Translations under genes and position numbers: made by a program
Shown here: one piece after another, positions 1-9,707 of the stretch
How positions within the stretch are numbered: position 1 is the stretch's first letter
How the letters are laid out: the number at the start of each line of letters is the position of its first letter
Origin: Klebsiella grimontii
GTDB lineage: Bacteria; Pseudomonadota; Gammaproteobacteria; Enterobacterales; Enterobacteriaceae
NCBI RefSeq assembly: GCF_900200035.1
Contig: NZ_FZTC01000017.1
Coordinates: 124,001-188,000, forward strand
Reading direction: 5' to 3'
DNA length: 64,000 bases
Notes under the pieces: generated by a model
What the model was told of the DNA's origin: nothing
The model's database searches: none
What the model saw: the letters and a program-made list of their open reading frames with translations, nothing else

Positions 1-100
1 TAAATTATGACCGGATTAGCGGGTAAAACGGCCATTTCGTTCAATATTTTCTCAATCTAGCAGTGGATATAGCCCTTTGCAAACTTAATTTAACATTTGA

Positions 101-115
101 CAAACAATTTGTTTG
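101..115. promoter_or_regulatory. 15-bp perfect palindrome upstream of puuA
   Basis: The sequence is CAAACAATTTGTTTG: two perfect 7-bp arms around one central base. It begins inside a TTGACA hexamer at 97-102 that could be a -35 box, so a bound repressor would block polymerase. It lies about 77 bp before the puuA start. It does not resemble the PuuR motif I recall, so the protein that binds it is unknown. Confidence 0.5.
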
Positions 116-136
116 CATACACATTCGAAGAGTGGA

Positions 137-146
137 CATTATATTT
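137..146 (-). promoter_or_regulatory. Candidate PuuR operator core upstream of puuA
   Basis: CATTATATTT is the reverse complement of the central 10 bases of the 15-bp PuuR consensus as I recall it (AAAATATAATGAACA). It lies 46 bp before the puuA start. The flanking bases do not match, so this is a partial site. In E. coli PuuR represses puuA and the divergent puuD operon from this intergenic region. The puuD side lies outside the window. Confidence 0.4.
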
Positions 147-191
147 AACAGTGCCATTCAGGGTCCGAAACTAAAACAACGGCGGTGAATC

Positions 192-1610
192 ATGGAAACC
201 AATATCGTAGAAGTTGAGAATTTTGTTCAGCAGTCGGAAGAGAGACGGGTCAGCGCGTTCACCTGGGAAGTGAAGCGCTACCTCGAGCGTTACCCCAATA
301 CGCAATACGTAGATGTACTGTTAACCGACCTGAACGGCTGCTTCCGCGGTAAGCGGATCCCGGTGTCCGGCCTGAGCAAACTGGAGAAGGGCTGCTATTT
401 CCCGGCTTCGGTGTTCGCGATGGACATTCTCGGCAACGTGGTGGAAGAGGCGGGACTCGGCCAGGAGATGGGCGAACCGGATCGCACCTGCGTACCGGTG
501 CTGGGAACCTTAACGCCGTCAGCGGCGGACCCGGAATACATCGGTCAGGTTCTGCTGACCATGGTTGATGAAGATGGCGCTCCCTTTGACGTTGAGCCGC
601 GGAACGTTCTGAACCGGCTCTGGCAGCAGCTGCGCCAGCGCGGGCTGTTCCCCGTGGTAGCGGTAGAGCTGGAGTTCTATTTACTTGACCGCAAGCGCGA
701 CGCGGAAGGCTACCTGCAGCCGCCGTGCGCGCCGGGAACCGGCGATCGCAATACCCAGAGTCAGGTTTACTCCGTCGACAACCTCAACCACTTTGCCGAC
801 GTGCTGAACGAAATCGATGAGATCGCCCAGCTCCAGCTGATCCCGGCGGACGGCGCGGTGGCGGAAGCCTCTCCCGGTCAGTTTGAAATCAACCTCCACC
901 ATACCGATAACGTGCTCGACGCCTGCGATGACGCGCTGGCGTTAAAACGTCTCGTGCGTTTGATGGCGGAGAAGCATAAGATGCACGCCACTTTTATGGC
1001 CAAACCCTATGAAGAGCACGCCGGTAGCGGGATGCATATCCATATCAGCATGCAGAACAACAAAGGCGAGAACGTGTTGGCGGACGCGGACGGCGAAGAT
1101 TCCGCGATGTTAAAACGCGCGCTCGCCGGGATGATTGACCTGATGCCGGCGTCGATGGCGCTGCTGGCGCCGAACGTCAACTCGTATCGTCGTTTCCAGC
1201 CGGGAATGTACGTGCCGACCCAGGCGTCGTGGGGGCACAACAACCGGACGGTGGCGCTGCGCATTCCGTGCGGCGATCGGCACAACCACCGCGTCGAGTA
1301 TCGCGTGGCCGGGGCGGACGCCAACCCGTACCTGGTGATGGCGGCGATTTTCGCCGGCATCCTCCACGGTCTGGATAATCCGCTGCCGCTACAGGAAGAG
1401 GTGGAAGGCAACGGCCTTGAGCAGGAGGGGCTGCCGTTCCCGATTCGCCAGAGCGATGCGCTGTGGGAGTTTATGCAAAACGATCACCTGCGCGAGCGGC
1501 TTGGCGAACGTTTCTGCCACGTTTATCACGCCTGTAAAAACGACGAATTACTGCAGTTTGAGCGGCTGATCACGGAAACCGAAATCGAGTGGATGTTGAA
1601 AAACGCCTGA
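192..1610 (+). CDS. puuA: Gamma-glutamylputrescine synthetase
   Basis: PuuA ligates glutamate to putrescine using ATP, the first step of the gamma-glutamylated putrescine pathway, in the cytoplasm. The 472 residues equal the E. coli PuuA length and start with the same METNIVEVENFVQQSEER segment. It is a glutamine-synthetase fold: an N-terminal beta-grasp domain (about 25-130), then a catalytic domain with the metal and ATP motifs VELEFYL, SGMHIHIS and NNRT. The start follows GGCGGTGAATC. puuP lies downstream on the same strand, as in E. coli. Two candidate operator sites precede it. Confidence 0.96.
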   Translation: METNIVEVENFVQQSEERRVSAFTWEVKRYLERYPNTQYVDVLLTDLNGCFRGKRIPVSGLSKLEKGCYFPASVFAMDILGNVVEEAGLGQEMGEPDRTCVPVLGTLTPSAADPEYIGQVLLTMVDEDGAPFDVEPRNVLNRLWQQLRQRGLFPVVAVELEFYLLDRKRDAEGYLQPPCAPGTGDRNTQSQVYSVDNLNHFADVLNEIDEIAQLQLIPADGAVAEASPGQFEINLHHTDNVLDACDDALALKRLVRLMAEKHKMHATFMAKPYEEHAGSGMHIHISMQNNKGENVLADADGEDSAMLKRALAGMIDLMPASMALLAPNVNSYRRFQPGMYVPTQASWGHNNRTVALRIPCGDRHNHRVEYRVAGADANPYLVMAAIFAGILHGLDNPLPLQEEVEGNGLEQEGLPFPIRQSDALWEFMQNDHLRERLGERFCHVYHACKNDELLQFERLITETEIEWMLKNA

Positions 1611-1959
1611 TTGCCGCCCCGCAGGGGGCAGCTTAGCGTTATCACGAGTAGCATCATACGGCCTGAGCGGAGCCTGGTCGGACGTTTTTGCTGGGAGCCC
1701 AGCCATTCCCGGATGCCGCGTTAAGGAGCGCAGGCGGCAACGGGGCTTCAGTTAACGACACAGTGTGTAACGAGGTAGGAAATGATGCAGATGTTTAAAT
1801 ATCCGCAGGGAGAAGGGGGCCGTCATGGCCGCATGGAGTGCGCCGCCACCGCTCGTCGGTTCTTTTTACCTTTTGATTTGCCATTAACCCCGTTGCGAAG
1901 CAGGTTGGTTTCCCGGTCTCTACGACCGCAAACCCGGATGTGCAGCGGGGGAAATGGCC
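1611..1959 (+). other. puuA-puuP intergenic region with a possible short ORF
   Basis: This 349-bp spacer has GC-rich imperfect hairpins just after puuA but no T-tract terminator. A short frame at 1782-1970 starts at an ATG preceded by GAGGTAGGAA, a plausible ribosome-binding site, and would encode 62 residues rich in Arg and Pro ending 11 bp inside puuP. No recognisable domain. It could be a leader peptide affecting puuP translation or chance. Confidence 0.3.
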
Positions 1960-3351
1960 ATGGCTATTAACACCTCTCTCGATAACGCCTCTGAAGCGGG
2001 CAAACCGCGGCTGCGCAAGTCTCTCAAGCTGTGGCAGGTGGTGATGATGGGCCTCGCCTATCTGACCCCGATGACGGTTTTTGATACTTTCGGCATCGTT
2101 TCCGGCATCAGCAACGGCCACGTTCCGGCCTCCTATCTGCTGGCGCTGGCCGGCGTGCTGTTTACCGCCATTAGCTACGGTAAGCTGGTACGCCAGTTTC
2201 CGCAGGCGGGATCGGCGTATACCTATGCGCAGAAGTCGATCAGCCCGCACGTCGGGTTTATGGTGGGCTGGTCTTCGCTGCTGGATTATCTGTTCCTGCC
2301 GATGATCAACGTTCTGCTGGCCAAGATTTATCTTTCCGCGCTGTTTCCGGACGTGCCGCCCTGGGTATGGGTGGTGACGTTTGTGGCCATTCTGACCGCG
2401 GCGAACCTGAAAAGCGTCAATCTGGTGGCGAACTTCAATACCCTGTTCGTGCTGGTGCAGATCTCAATCATGGTGGTCTTTATCGTGCTGGTGGTGCAGG
2501 GGCTGCATAAAGGGGAGGGCGTCGGTACCGTCTGGTCGCTCCAGCCGTTTATTAGCCAGAACGCGCACCTGATCCCGATTATTACCGGGGCGACGATAGT
2601 CTGCTTTTCGTTCCTCGGCTTTGATGCGGTGACGACCCTCTCCGAAGAGACGCCGGACGCCGCGCGGGTGATCCCGAAAGCTATCTTCCTGACCGCGGTC
2701 TACGGCGGGGTGATTTTTATTGCCGCCTCGTTCTTTATGCAGCTCTTTTTCCCCGACATTAGCCGTTTTAAAGACCCGGATGCGGCGCTGCCGGAGATCG
2801 CCCTCTACGTCGGCGGCAAGCTGTTCCAGTCGATTTTCCTGTGCACCACCTTTGTGAATACCCTGGCGTCAGGCCTGGCCTCACACGCCAGCGTTTCGCG
2901 CCTGCTGTACGTCATGGGCCGCGATAACGTTTTCCCGGAGCGCATTTTCGGCTATGTCCATCCAAAATGGCGGACTCCGGCGCTGAACGTGATCATGGTG
3001 GGCATCGTCGCGCTGTCGGCGCTGTTCTTCGACCTGGTCACCGCCACGGCGTTGATTAACTTTGGCGCGCTGGTGGCGTTCACCTTCGTTAACCTGTCGG
3101 TGTTTAATCACTTCTGGCGGCGGAAGGGCTTTAACAAAACCTGGAAAGATCGCTTTCACTATCTGCTGCTGCCGATGGTCGGCGCGCTGACGGTGGGCGT
3201 TCTGTGGATTAACCTGGAGGCGACCTCGCTGACGCTCGGTCTGATATGGGCGGGCCTGGGTTTGCTGTATCTGACTTATCTGACCCGCCGCTTCCGTAAG
3301 CCGCCGCCGCAGTTTGACGGGGCTAAAGCGGAACAGGCCTGGGAATCGTAA
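1960..3351 (+). CDS. puuP: Putrescine importer
   Basis: PuuP is the inner-membrane proton-driven putrescine importer that feeds the Puu pathway. It belongs to the APC superfamily and shows about 12 hydrophobic segments, with the family-typical [19 protein letters not shown] stretch in the first membrane helices. An ATG also exists at 1954, but the 1960 ATG sits 7 nt after GGGGGA and begins MAIN as in E. coli, so 1960 is preferred. The sequence is near identical to E. coli PuuP through the membrane region; the C-terminal tail diverges. A terminator follows at 3373. Confidence 0.95.
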   Translation: MAINTSLDNASEAGKPRLRKSLKLWQVVMMGLAYLTPMTVFDTFGIVSGISNGHVPASYLLALAGVLFTAISYGKLVRQFPQAGSAYTYAQKSISPHVGFMVGWSSLLDYLFLPMINVLLAKIYLSALFPDVPPWVWVVTFVAILTAANLKSVNLVANFNTLFVLVQISIMVVFIVLVVQGLHKGEGVGTVWSLQPFISQNAHLIPIITGATIVCFSFLGFDAVTTLSEETPDAARVIPKAIFLTAVYGGVIFIAASFFMQLFFPDISRFKDPDAALPEIALYVGGKLFQSIFLCTTFVNTLASGLASHASVSRLLYVMGRDNVFPERIFGYVHPKWRTPALNVIMVGIVALSALFFDLVTATALINFGALVAFTFVNLSVFNHFWRRKGFNKTWKDRFHYLLLPMVGALTVGVLWINLEATSLTLGLIWAGLGLLYLTYLTRRFRKPPPQFDGAKAEQAWES

Positions 3352-3372
3352 CGATTTTTTAGTTCAGACATA

Positions 3373-3402
3373 AAGGCAGGCCGGCGAGCCTGCCTTCTTT
3401 TT
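3373..3402 (+). terminator. Rho-independent terminator after puuP
   Basis: A perfect 9-bp stem (AAGGCAGGC / GCCTGCCTT) with a 6-nt loop is followed by CTTTTTT. It begins 22 bp after the puuP stop. Confidence 0.85.
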
Positions 3403-3473
3403 GTCATTCTCGTTTGAAATCAGGCGGTCGGGGAGAAATAGCAGGGGCAGAAGGTAAGAATAGTGAGGATGAA

Positions 3474-3596
3474 TTATTTCTTTTTCTTATGAGTTGGCAG
3501 CTGTGCGGAGCGCCGATCCTTGACATAGGAGACCAGGCTGTAGATGGCTACTCCCAGCAAAACCACCGCGACGATAAAGAGCAGGATACCTGACAT
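3474..3596 (-). CDS. Small single-pass membrane protein, 40 aa, uncharacterised
   Basis: The frame encodes 40 residues. Residues 2-25 form one hydrophobic helix (ILLFIVAVVLLGVAIYSLV), followed by a basic tail ending in HKKKK. This is the profile of a small inner-membrane protein with a cytosolic basic C-terminus. The start ATG at 3596 is preceded by AGGTTAATCT, a weak ribosome-binding site. It runs opposite to puuP and to the next gene. I do not recognise the family; the coding call rests on composition and topology. Confidence 0.55.
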   Translation of the reverse strand: MSGILLFIVAVVLLGVAIYSLVSYVKDRRSAQLPTHKKKK

Positions 3597-3867
3597 AGAT
3601 TAACCTAATGTTATGTTTAACATGAAGAAAAAATACCGTGATATCGGGATAATAGCATCGGGATATTTCTTAAAGATGACCCGATGAATCAGACGAGAAT
3701 AGACTGCCAGCAATGCACTGAAATTATTATTTACATGAATAAATGTGAAGAGTAAAGCGCGATGATGGTGAAAAAATGAACGAGTAACACTCGTTTAAGC
3801 GAATTTACAGACGAGAGCGCGACGGGCTGCTACCCTTGGCCCGCTAAATAAGGGGTGAGAGTCACAA

Positions 3868-4092
3868 ATGTTTAATAAGCAAATCATCGCTGTTGTTGGG
3901 CCGCTGCTGGTTCTGACGTCGTTCAATAGCCTGGCCGATCCCGGGAACCCGTCAATTCGCGAACGTATTGTCGATCAGGTTTTAAAACCCTGCGAAGGTA
4001 AAAAAGCCGGCGATAAAGTGCTGATCGTCGACCATCGCGGCGGCAAGCATGAAGCTATCTGCACCCTCGCGGCGGTGCCGCTGCCGGAGTAA
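3868..4092 (+). CDS. Small secreted protein with two cysteines, uncharacterised
   Basis: The 74-residue product has a clear signal peptide (basic start, hydrophobic core VVGPLLVLTSFNS, likely cut after LA at about residue 23). That leaves a mature periplasmic protein of about 50 residues with only two cysteines (in KPCEG and AICTL), which could form one disulfide. GGGGTGAG lies before the ATG. It stands alone between puuP and agp. I do not recognise the family and assign no function. Confidence 0.7.
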   Translation: MFNKQIIAVVGPLLVLTSFNSLADPGNPSIRERIVDQVLKPCEGKKAGDKVLIVDHRGGKHEAICTLAAVPLPE

Positions 4093-4175
4093 CGCCATCC
4101 CTCTGATTTCACTCTTCCTGCGTCACGGCGGAAAGCGTATTTCTTTCCGCACTTTGCGAGCCATTGCCCGGAAAA

Positions 4176-4193
4176 ATGTCATAAATTTGTCAC
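4176..4193 (+). promoter_or_regulatory. Candidate Pho box upstream of agp
   Basis: The 18-mer ATGTCATAAATTTGTCAC differs at two positions from the Pho-box consensus CTGTCATAAATCTGTCAC and keeps two TGTCA repeats spaced 11 bp. A -10-like GATAAT lies at 4206-4211, 12 bp downstream, close to the usual PhoB-promoter geometry. The agp ATG is at 4232. Confidence 0.6.
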
Positions 4194-4231
4194 AATTAAG
4201 GCGATGATAATCACTGACTGAGGGTTAAGGG

Positions 4232-5479
4232 ATGAGAAAAAGTCTACTCGCCGCCGCCGTGGCCGGCGTTGTCTTACTGTCCGCTGGCGTCCAGGCGCAG
4301 GAACAGGCCGCACCGGAAGGGTATCAGCTTCAGCAGGTGCTGATCATGAGCCGCCATAACCTGCGCGCGCCGCTGGCGAACAACGGCAGCGTGCTGGAGC
4401 AATCCACGCCGAAGTCCTGGCCGGAGTGGGATGTTCCCGGCGGCCAGCTGACGACCAAGGGCGGGGTGCTGGAAGTCTATATGGGGCACTATATGCGTGA
4501 ATGGCTGGCGCAGCAGGGGCTGGTGACCAGCGGCGAATGCCCGCCGGAGAACGCGGTCTACGCCTATGCCAATAGCCTGCAGCGCACCGTCGCGACCGCG
4601 CAGTTCTTTATTACCGGCGCGTTTCCCGGCTGCGGGGTGACGGTGCACCATCAGGAAAAAATGGGCACCATGGACCCAACGTTTAATCCGGTGATCGTCG
4701 ACGATTCTGCCGCCTTCAGCGAAAAGGCGGTACAGGCGATGGAGAAAGAGCGGCAGGGGATGCAGCTGGGCGAAAGCTATAAGCTGCTGGAGGCGATAAC
4801 CGACTACCGCAATTCTCCGTCCTGTAAAGAGAAGCAGCAGTGCTCGCTGAGCGAAGGGAAGGATACCTTTAGCGCCAAATATCAGCAGGAGCCGGGCGTT
4901 TCCGGGCCGCTTAAGGTCGGTAACTCGCTGGTTGACGCCTTTACGCTGCAGTATTACGAGGGGTTCCCGAAAGACCAGGTCGCCTGGGGCGAAATCAAAA
5001 CCGATAAGCAGTGGCAGGTGCTGTCGAAGTTGAAAAACGGCTATCAGGATAGCCTGTTTACTTCCCCTGAAGTGGCGCGCAACGTGGCTAAGCCGCTGGT
5101 GAAATATATTGACAACGCGCTGGTGGGCGATGCGGCGAAGGCGGCGAAAGTGACGCTGCTGGTGGGACACGACTCCAACATCGCTTCGCTGCTGACGGCG
5201 CTGGATTTTAAACCCTATCAGCTGCATAACCAATATGAGCGCACGCCTATCGGCGGCAAGCTGGTGTTCCAGCGCTGGCATGATAACGGCGGCAATCGTG
5301 ATTTGATGAAGATTGAGTACGTCTATCAAAGCACCGAGCAGTTGCGCAATGCCGATGCGTTAACCCTGCAGTCGCCGCCGCAGCGGGTGACGCTGGCGCT
5401 GAACGGCTGTCCGGTCGATGATAACGGCTTCTGCCCGATGGACACCTTCAAAAAAGTGATGGCCGAGGCGACAAAATAA
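4232..5479 (+). CDS. agp: Periplasmic glucose-1-phosphatase (acid phosphatase)
   Basis: Agp hydrolyses glucose 1-phosphate in the periplasm so that glucose and phosphate can be taken up. It belongs to the branch-2 histidine acid phosphatases. A signal peptide ends near residue 22 (VQAQ). The catalytic RHNLRAP motif is at residues 41-47 (H42 nucleophile) and the distal HD pair is at H313-D314. The 415 residues compare with 413 in E. coli and the alignment is close throughout. A Pho-box candidate precedes it and a terminator follows. The neighbours yccJ and wrbA are as in E. coli. Confidence 0.96.
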   Translation: MRKSLLAAAVAGVVLLSAGVQAQEQAAPEGYQLQQVLIMSRHNLRAPLANNGSVLEQSTPKSWPEWDVPGGQLTTKGGVLEVYMGHYMREWLAQQGLVTSGECPPENAVYAYANSLQRTVATAQFFITGAFPGCGVTVHHQEKMGTMDPTFNPVIVDDSAAFSEKAVQAMEKERQGMQLGESYKLLEAITDYRNSPSCKEKQQCSLSEGKDTFSAKYQQEPGVSGPLKVGNSLVDAFTLQYYEGFPKDQVAWGEIKTDKQWQVLSKLKNGYQDSLFTSPEVARNVAKPLVKYIDNALVGDAAKAAKVTLLVGHDSNIASLLTALDFKPYQLHNQYERTPIGGKLVFQRWHDNGGNRDLMKIEYVYQSTEQLRNADALTLQSPPQRVTLALNGCPVDDNGFCPMDTFKKVMAEATK

Positions 5480-5489
5480 CAGAGCATAA

Positions 5490-5513
5490 AAAACCCGGAG
5501 CAATCCGGGTTTT
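5490..5513. terminator. Bidirectional terminator after agp
   Basis: A 10-bp perfect stem (AAAACCCGGA / TCCGGGTTTT) with loop GCAA is flanked by A and T runs, so it can act in both directions, for agp and for transcription from yccJ. Confidence 0.8.
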
Positions 5514-5544
5514 CGGTTATGGCGGGCGCAGGCGCTCCGCTGAT

Positions 5545-5630
5545 GTAGCCCGAGCAAGTCGCTCTGCGCCGCCCCCGGGAAGCTCATGCAAGAACTCCCG
5601 GAGGCGGTATTGCGTACCTGTCCGGGCTAC
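5545..5630. repeat. REP palindrome pair between agp and yccJ
   Basis: Two GC-rich REP units face each other: GTAGCCCGAGCAAG with its GCGCCGCCCCCGGGA complement, then CTCCCGGAGGCGG with TCCGGGCTAC. The same family recurs near 7141, 14101, 20663 and 37529. The last bases of the right unit overlap the yccJ stop codon. Confidence 0.75.
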
Positions 5631-5854
5631 ACGTTTTTGCGTTCGATAGTTTGTTCGCCCCAGAACAGGGAGTCTTTATCCGTTTTGGCGAAGGCGAGGG
5701 GCAGGACTTCATCGCTGCCTTCCTCCCAGATTTTCTCCGCCAGCTTTTCATCGTAATGGGCTAATTCAAAAATCGCCTCGGCAATTTCAGGAGACGTATT
5801 GCGCAGACTTGCCCATTCACCAACGCGGTGGGCCTTTGCTTCTTGATTCGGCAT
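5627..5854 (-). CDS. yccJ: YccJ family protein, unknown function
   Basis: The 75-residue acidic soluble protein aligns along its full length with E. coli YccJ, sharing [15 protein letters not shown] and the end [12 protein letters not shown]. No catalytic motif is visible. AGGAGGAAAGC before the ATG is a strong ribosome-binding site. It lies 19 bp after wrbA on the same strand, an arrangement shared with E. coli, which suggests co-transcription and a stress-related role. The function is not known to me. Confidence 0.93.
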   Translation of the reverse strand: MPNQEAKAHRVGEWASLRNTSPEIAEAIFELAHYDEKLAEKIWEEGSDEVLPLAFAKTDKDSLFWGEQTIERKNV

Positions 5855-5873
5855 GCTTTCCTCCTGCTGAAGA

Positions 5874-6844
<971 letters not shown>

Positions 6845-7018
6845 ATGGCAAACCATCGTGGCGGCGCCGGCAACTTTGCCGAAGACCGTGAAAGAGCATC
6901 AGAAGCAGGTCGTAAAGGTGGCCAGCACAGCGGGGGGAACTTTAAAAACGATCCTCAACGCGCATCCGAAGCGGGTAAGAAAGGGGGTAAAAACAGTCAT
7001 GGTAGCCGCGAAAGCTAG
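6845..7018 (+). CDS. ymdF: Small KGG-repeat stress protein
   Basis: The 57-residue, very hydrophilic protein has two copies of a repeat: NFAEDRERASEAGRKGG, then NFKNDPQRASEAGKKGG. This is the stress-induced KGG (con-10 / GsiB-like) family, thought to protect the cell during desiccation or stationary phase. It matches E. coli YmdF almost completely and sits at the same place, between wrbA and rutG. ATGGAGGTCAGTA before the start gives a good ribosome-binding site. A terminator follows at 7078. Confidence 0.93.
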   Translation: MANHRGGAGNFAEDRERASEAGRKGGQHSGGNFKNDPQRASEAGKKGGKNSHGSRES

Positions 7019-7077
7019 CGTCCCCTGATTGTTTGCTGATGGGGGTTAATCTCCCGGGCCCGACCCCATCGCCCTCG

Positions 7078-7106
7078 CCGCCGACGTTACGTCGGCGGTT
7101 TTTTTT
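7078..7106 (+). terminator. Rho-independent terminator after ymdF
   Basis: A perfect 9-bp stem (CCGCCGACG / CGTCGGCGG) with a 3-nt loop is followed by eight T residues. Confidence 0.9.
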
Positions 7107-7140
7107 GTCTCTTTGCCGCTGCCGCTGAGCGGGAGGAACT

Positions 7141-7238
7141 CCCGGCTCGCGGCGTAAACGCCTTAACCGGGCTACGGGTTTACCGTTGCCTGCGGACCGG
7201 TAGCCCGGACAAGGCGCGTAAAGCGCCGCCTCCGGGAA
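7141..7238. repeat. REP palindrome pair downstream of rutG
   Basis: Two REP units (CCCGGCTCGCGGCG...CCGGGCTAC and TAGCCCGGACAAGG...GCCTCCGGGAA) in opposite orientation lie between the convergent ends of ymdF and rutG. Confidence 0.75.
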
Positions 7239-7268
7239 GCAACGCAGCTTCCGTAGCGGCGCACGCTT

Positions 7269-8591
7269 TCATACTGGGGTGACGTTAGTTTGCCCGGCTT
7301 CACGCGGATGGCGGTTAAGCAGAGCGTGCAGCAGAATTGCGCCGAAGGTGGCCGTACCGATCCCGCCGAGGGTGAAGCCGCCGAGAGAAAGCGCGAAATC
7401 GCCCGCCCCCAGCACCAGCGTCACCGCCACCATAATCAGATTCGCGTTCTGGCTCAAATCCACGCGGTTCTGCACCCAAATCCGCGCGCCCGCGACGGCA
7501 ATCAGGCCGAACACCACAATCGATGCGCCGCCGATCACCGGTCCCGGAATGGTATGGATCAGCGCGCCGAATTTCGGTGAAAATCCAAGCAGCATCGCAA
7601 TCAGCGCCGCCGCGACGAACACCAGCGTTGAGTACACTTTGGTGACCGCCATCACGCCGATATTCTCCGCGTAGGTGGTCACCCCGCTGCCGCCGACCGA
7701 GCCGGAGAGCATCGTGGCCAGCCCGTCGCCGACGAACGCCCGCCCCATGTACGGGTCCATATTGCGTCCGGTCATCCCGGCCACCGCCTTCAGGTGACCG
7801 AGATTTTCCGCCACCAGAATCACCGCCACGGGGGCGATCAGCATCATTGCCTGGCCGTTAAAGGTCGGGGCGGTTATCTGCGGCAAGCCAAACCACGCCG
7901 CCTGCGCAAGCAGGCTAAAATCCAGCGGTTTGCCCAGCCCGAGGCCGTTGGCCAGCAGCGCGTACAGCGCGCAGGCGATAATCAGCCCGACGAGGATCAG
8001 CAGGCGCTGCAGCATTCCGCGGGTAAACACCGCCACCAGACCGATGCACAGCACCGTCAGCACCGCCATCCAGCCGTCGAACGGCGTCGCTGATACGCTG
8101 CGCACCGCGATTGGCGCGAGGTTAAGGCCGATCGCCATGACCACCGCGCCGGTAACTACCGGCGGCATCAGCCGCTCGATCCAGCGGGTGCCGATTTTCA
8201 TCACCACCAGGCCAATCAGGGTATAAACCAGCCCGCAGAGAATAATCCCGCCCAGCGCGACGCTGAGGTGCGGGTTAAGCCCCTGGCCGTTGAAGCCGGT
8301 GACGGCGATCACCACGCCGACGAAGGCGGCGCTGGAGCCCAGGTAGCTCGGCACGCGCCCGCCGGTAACCAAAAAGAACAGCAGGGTGCCGACGCCGGAC
8401 ATCAGGATCGACAGATTGGGATCCAGCCCCATCAGGATTGGCATCAGAACGGTCGCGCCAAACATCGCCACCGCGTGCTGAACGCCCATCACCACGGTTT
8501 GCCCGACCGACAGCCGTTCATCGGGGGCCACGACGTCGGAGGCGGCGGAGGGGGAGGTTAACTGCCAGCGAGGAAAATCGAAGAGAGCCAT
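7269..8591 (-). CDS. rutG: Pyrimidine permease RutG
   Basis: RutG imports uracil and thymine across the inner membrane to feed the Rut pathway. The 440 residues (E. coli 442) show about 12-14 hydrophobic segments and the NCS2 (uracil/xanthine permease) signatures, including the QHAVAMFGATVLMPILMG stretch near the N-terminus and the AENLGHLKAV segment in the substrate-binding half. It is the last gene of rutABCDEFG, 21 bp after rutF. A REP pair follows. Confidence 0.95.
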   Translation of the reverse strand: MALFDFPRWQLTSPSAASDVVAPDERLSVGQTVVMGVQHAVAMFGATVLMPILMGLDPNLSILMSGVGTLLFFLVTGGRVPSYLGSSAAFVGVVIAVTGFNGQGLNPHLSVALGGIILCGLVYTLIGLVVMKIGTRWIERLMPPVVTGAVVMAIGLNLAPIAVRSVSATPFDGWMAVLTVLCIGLVAVFTRGMLQRLLILVGLIIACALYALLANGLGLGKPLDFSLLAQAAWFGLPQITAPTFNGQAMMLIAPVAVILVAENLGHLKAVAGMTGRNMDPYMGRAFVGDGLATMLSGSVGGSGVTTYAENIGVMAVTKVYSTLVFVAAALIAMLLGFSPKFGALIHTIPGPVIGGASIVVFGLIAVAGARIWVQNRVDLSQNANLIMVAVTLVLGAGDFALSLGGFTLGGIGTATFGAILLHALLNRHPREAGQTNVTPV

Positions 8592-8612
8592 GATGAGATC
8601 CTGGGTTTAAGG

Positions 8613-9107
8613 TTAACAGGCTGGACGCATCAGCGTGTGGTAGCCGCGGTCGAACCACATCAGTCCGCGCGGTTCCGGATGGCGTACAATCGCCGCCACT
8701 TCGCAAAACAGAATATCGTGAGTCCCGACGCTGACGATCTGGCTGATACGGCAGTCGAAGCTGACCAGCGCCGCTTCCAGACGCGGGCAGCCGGTCGCGC
8801 CGGTTTGCCAGTCGGCGGCGGCGAAGCGCTCCGCCATCGGCGTTTTACCGCCGAAAACGTTCGAGAGTTCTTCCTGGCCGGCCGCCAGGGTGTTGACGCA
8901 CAGCGCCTGGTGCTGGCTGAAGATCGGCCACACCGAGGCGGAGCGATTCAGGCAGACCAGCAGCGTGGGCGGCGCGTCGGTGACGCTGCAGACGGCGCTG
9001 GCGGTAAAGCCGGCGCGGCCTGCCGGACCATCGGTGGTGATAATGTTCACCGCCGCCCCGACGTGGGCCATGGCGTCGCGAAAGCTTTGTTTATCGGCAA
9101 TAGACAT
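8613..9107 (-). CDS. rutF: FMN reductase RutF
   Basis: RutF is a cytoplasmic flavin reductase that uses NADH to supply reduced FMN to the monooxygenase RutA. The 164 residues fit the flavin-reductase-like split-barrel family, with the FMN-binding pattern [19 protein letters not shown] near residues 18-36 and conserved [23 protein letters not shown] before the ATG gives a strong ribosome-binding site. It lies 9 bp after rutE and 21 bp before rutG in the rut operon. Confidence 0.95.
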   Translation of the reverse strand: MSIADKQSFRDAMAHVGAAVNIITTDGPAGRAGFTASAVCSVTDAPPTLLVCLNRSASVWPIFSQHQALCVNTLAAGQEELSNVFGGKTPMAERFAAADWQTGATGCPRLEAALVSFDCRISQIVSVGTHDILFCEVAAIVRHPEPRGLMWFDRGYHTLMRPAC

Positions 9108-9116
9108 ACGGGCTCC

Positions 9117-9707
9117 TTATGCCAGCTGGCAGGCATCATCAAAAGGCAGACGCGGCAGGCGGCCGTACAGCTTGCCGGGATCGCCGTAGCCGATATTGAT
9201 CAGCAGGTTGCTTTTCCAGCCGCCGTCGGCAAAAAACGCCGCATCGACCATTTCGCGGTCAAAGCCCGACATCGGGCCGGTGTCCAGGCCCAGCGCGCGG
9301 CAGGCGAAAATCAGGTATGCCGCCTGCAGTGAGCTATTGCGAAAAGCGGTCTCCTCCGCCATCTGCGGGCTGGAGGTAAACCAGCTGCGGGCGTCGCCGT
9401 GGGGGAACAGCTCCGGCAGCCGATCGTAAAATGCGCGGTCCCAGGCGACGATAGCGGTGGCCGGCGCCTGCATGGTTTTCTCGACATTGCCGCTCGACAG
9501 AGCCGGGCGCAGCTTCGTTTTGCCTTCCGCCGTGCGCACGAAGACGATGCGCGCCGGGGAGCAGTTGGCGGAGGTCGGCCCCATTTTCAGCAAGTCGTAG
9601 ATTTCACGCAGCTGCTCGTCGCTGACCGGCTTATCCAGCCAGCCGTTGTGGGTTCGGGCCTCGGTAAACAGCGCGGCGCAGGCGGCCGGGCTAATGGCTT
9701 CGCTCAT
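9117..9707 (-). CDS. rutE: Malonic semialdehyde reductase RutE
   Basis: RutE is a nitroreductase-fold flavoprotein that reduces the toxic malonic semialdehyde made by the Rut pathway to 3-hydroxypropionate. The 196 residues match E. coli RutE in length, with the flavin-contact stretch [17 protein letters not shown] near residue 40 and a C-terminal INIGYGDP loop. The frame is open upstream to 9752, but the ATG at 9707 has AGGAG at the right distance and overlaps the rutD stop as ATGA, indicating translational coupling. Confidence 0.95.
   Translation of the reverse strand: MSEAISPAACAALFTEARTHNGWLDKPVSDEQLREIYDLLKMGPTSANCSPARIVFVRTAEGKTKLRPALSSGNVEKTMQAPATAIVAWDRAFYDRLPELFPHGDARSWFTSSPQMAEETAFRNSSLQAAYLIFACRALGLDTGPMSGFDREMVDAAFFADGGWKSNLLINIGYGDPGKLYGRLPRLPFDDACQLA

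Noticed and set aside
4274-5329. Long open frame antisense to agp (351 codons)
   Set aside because: Arises from GC-rich codon use opposite agp; its translation shows no domain and the sense strand encodes a clear phosphatase.
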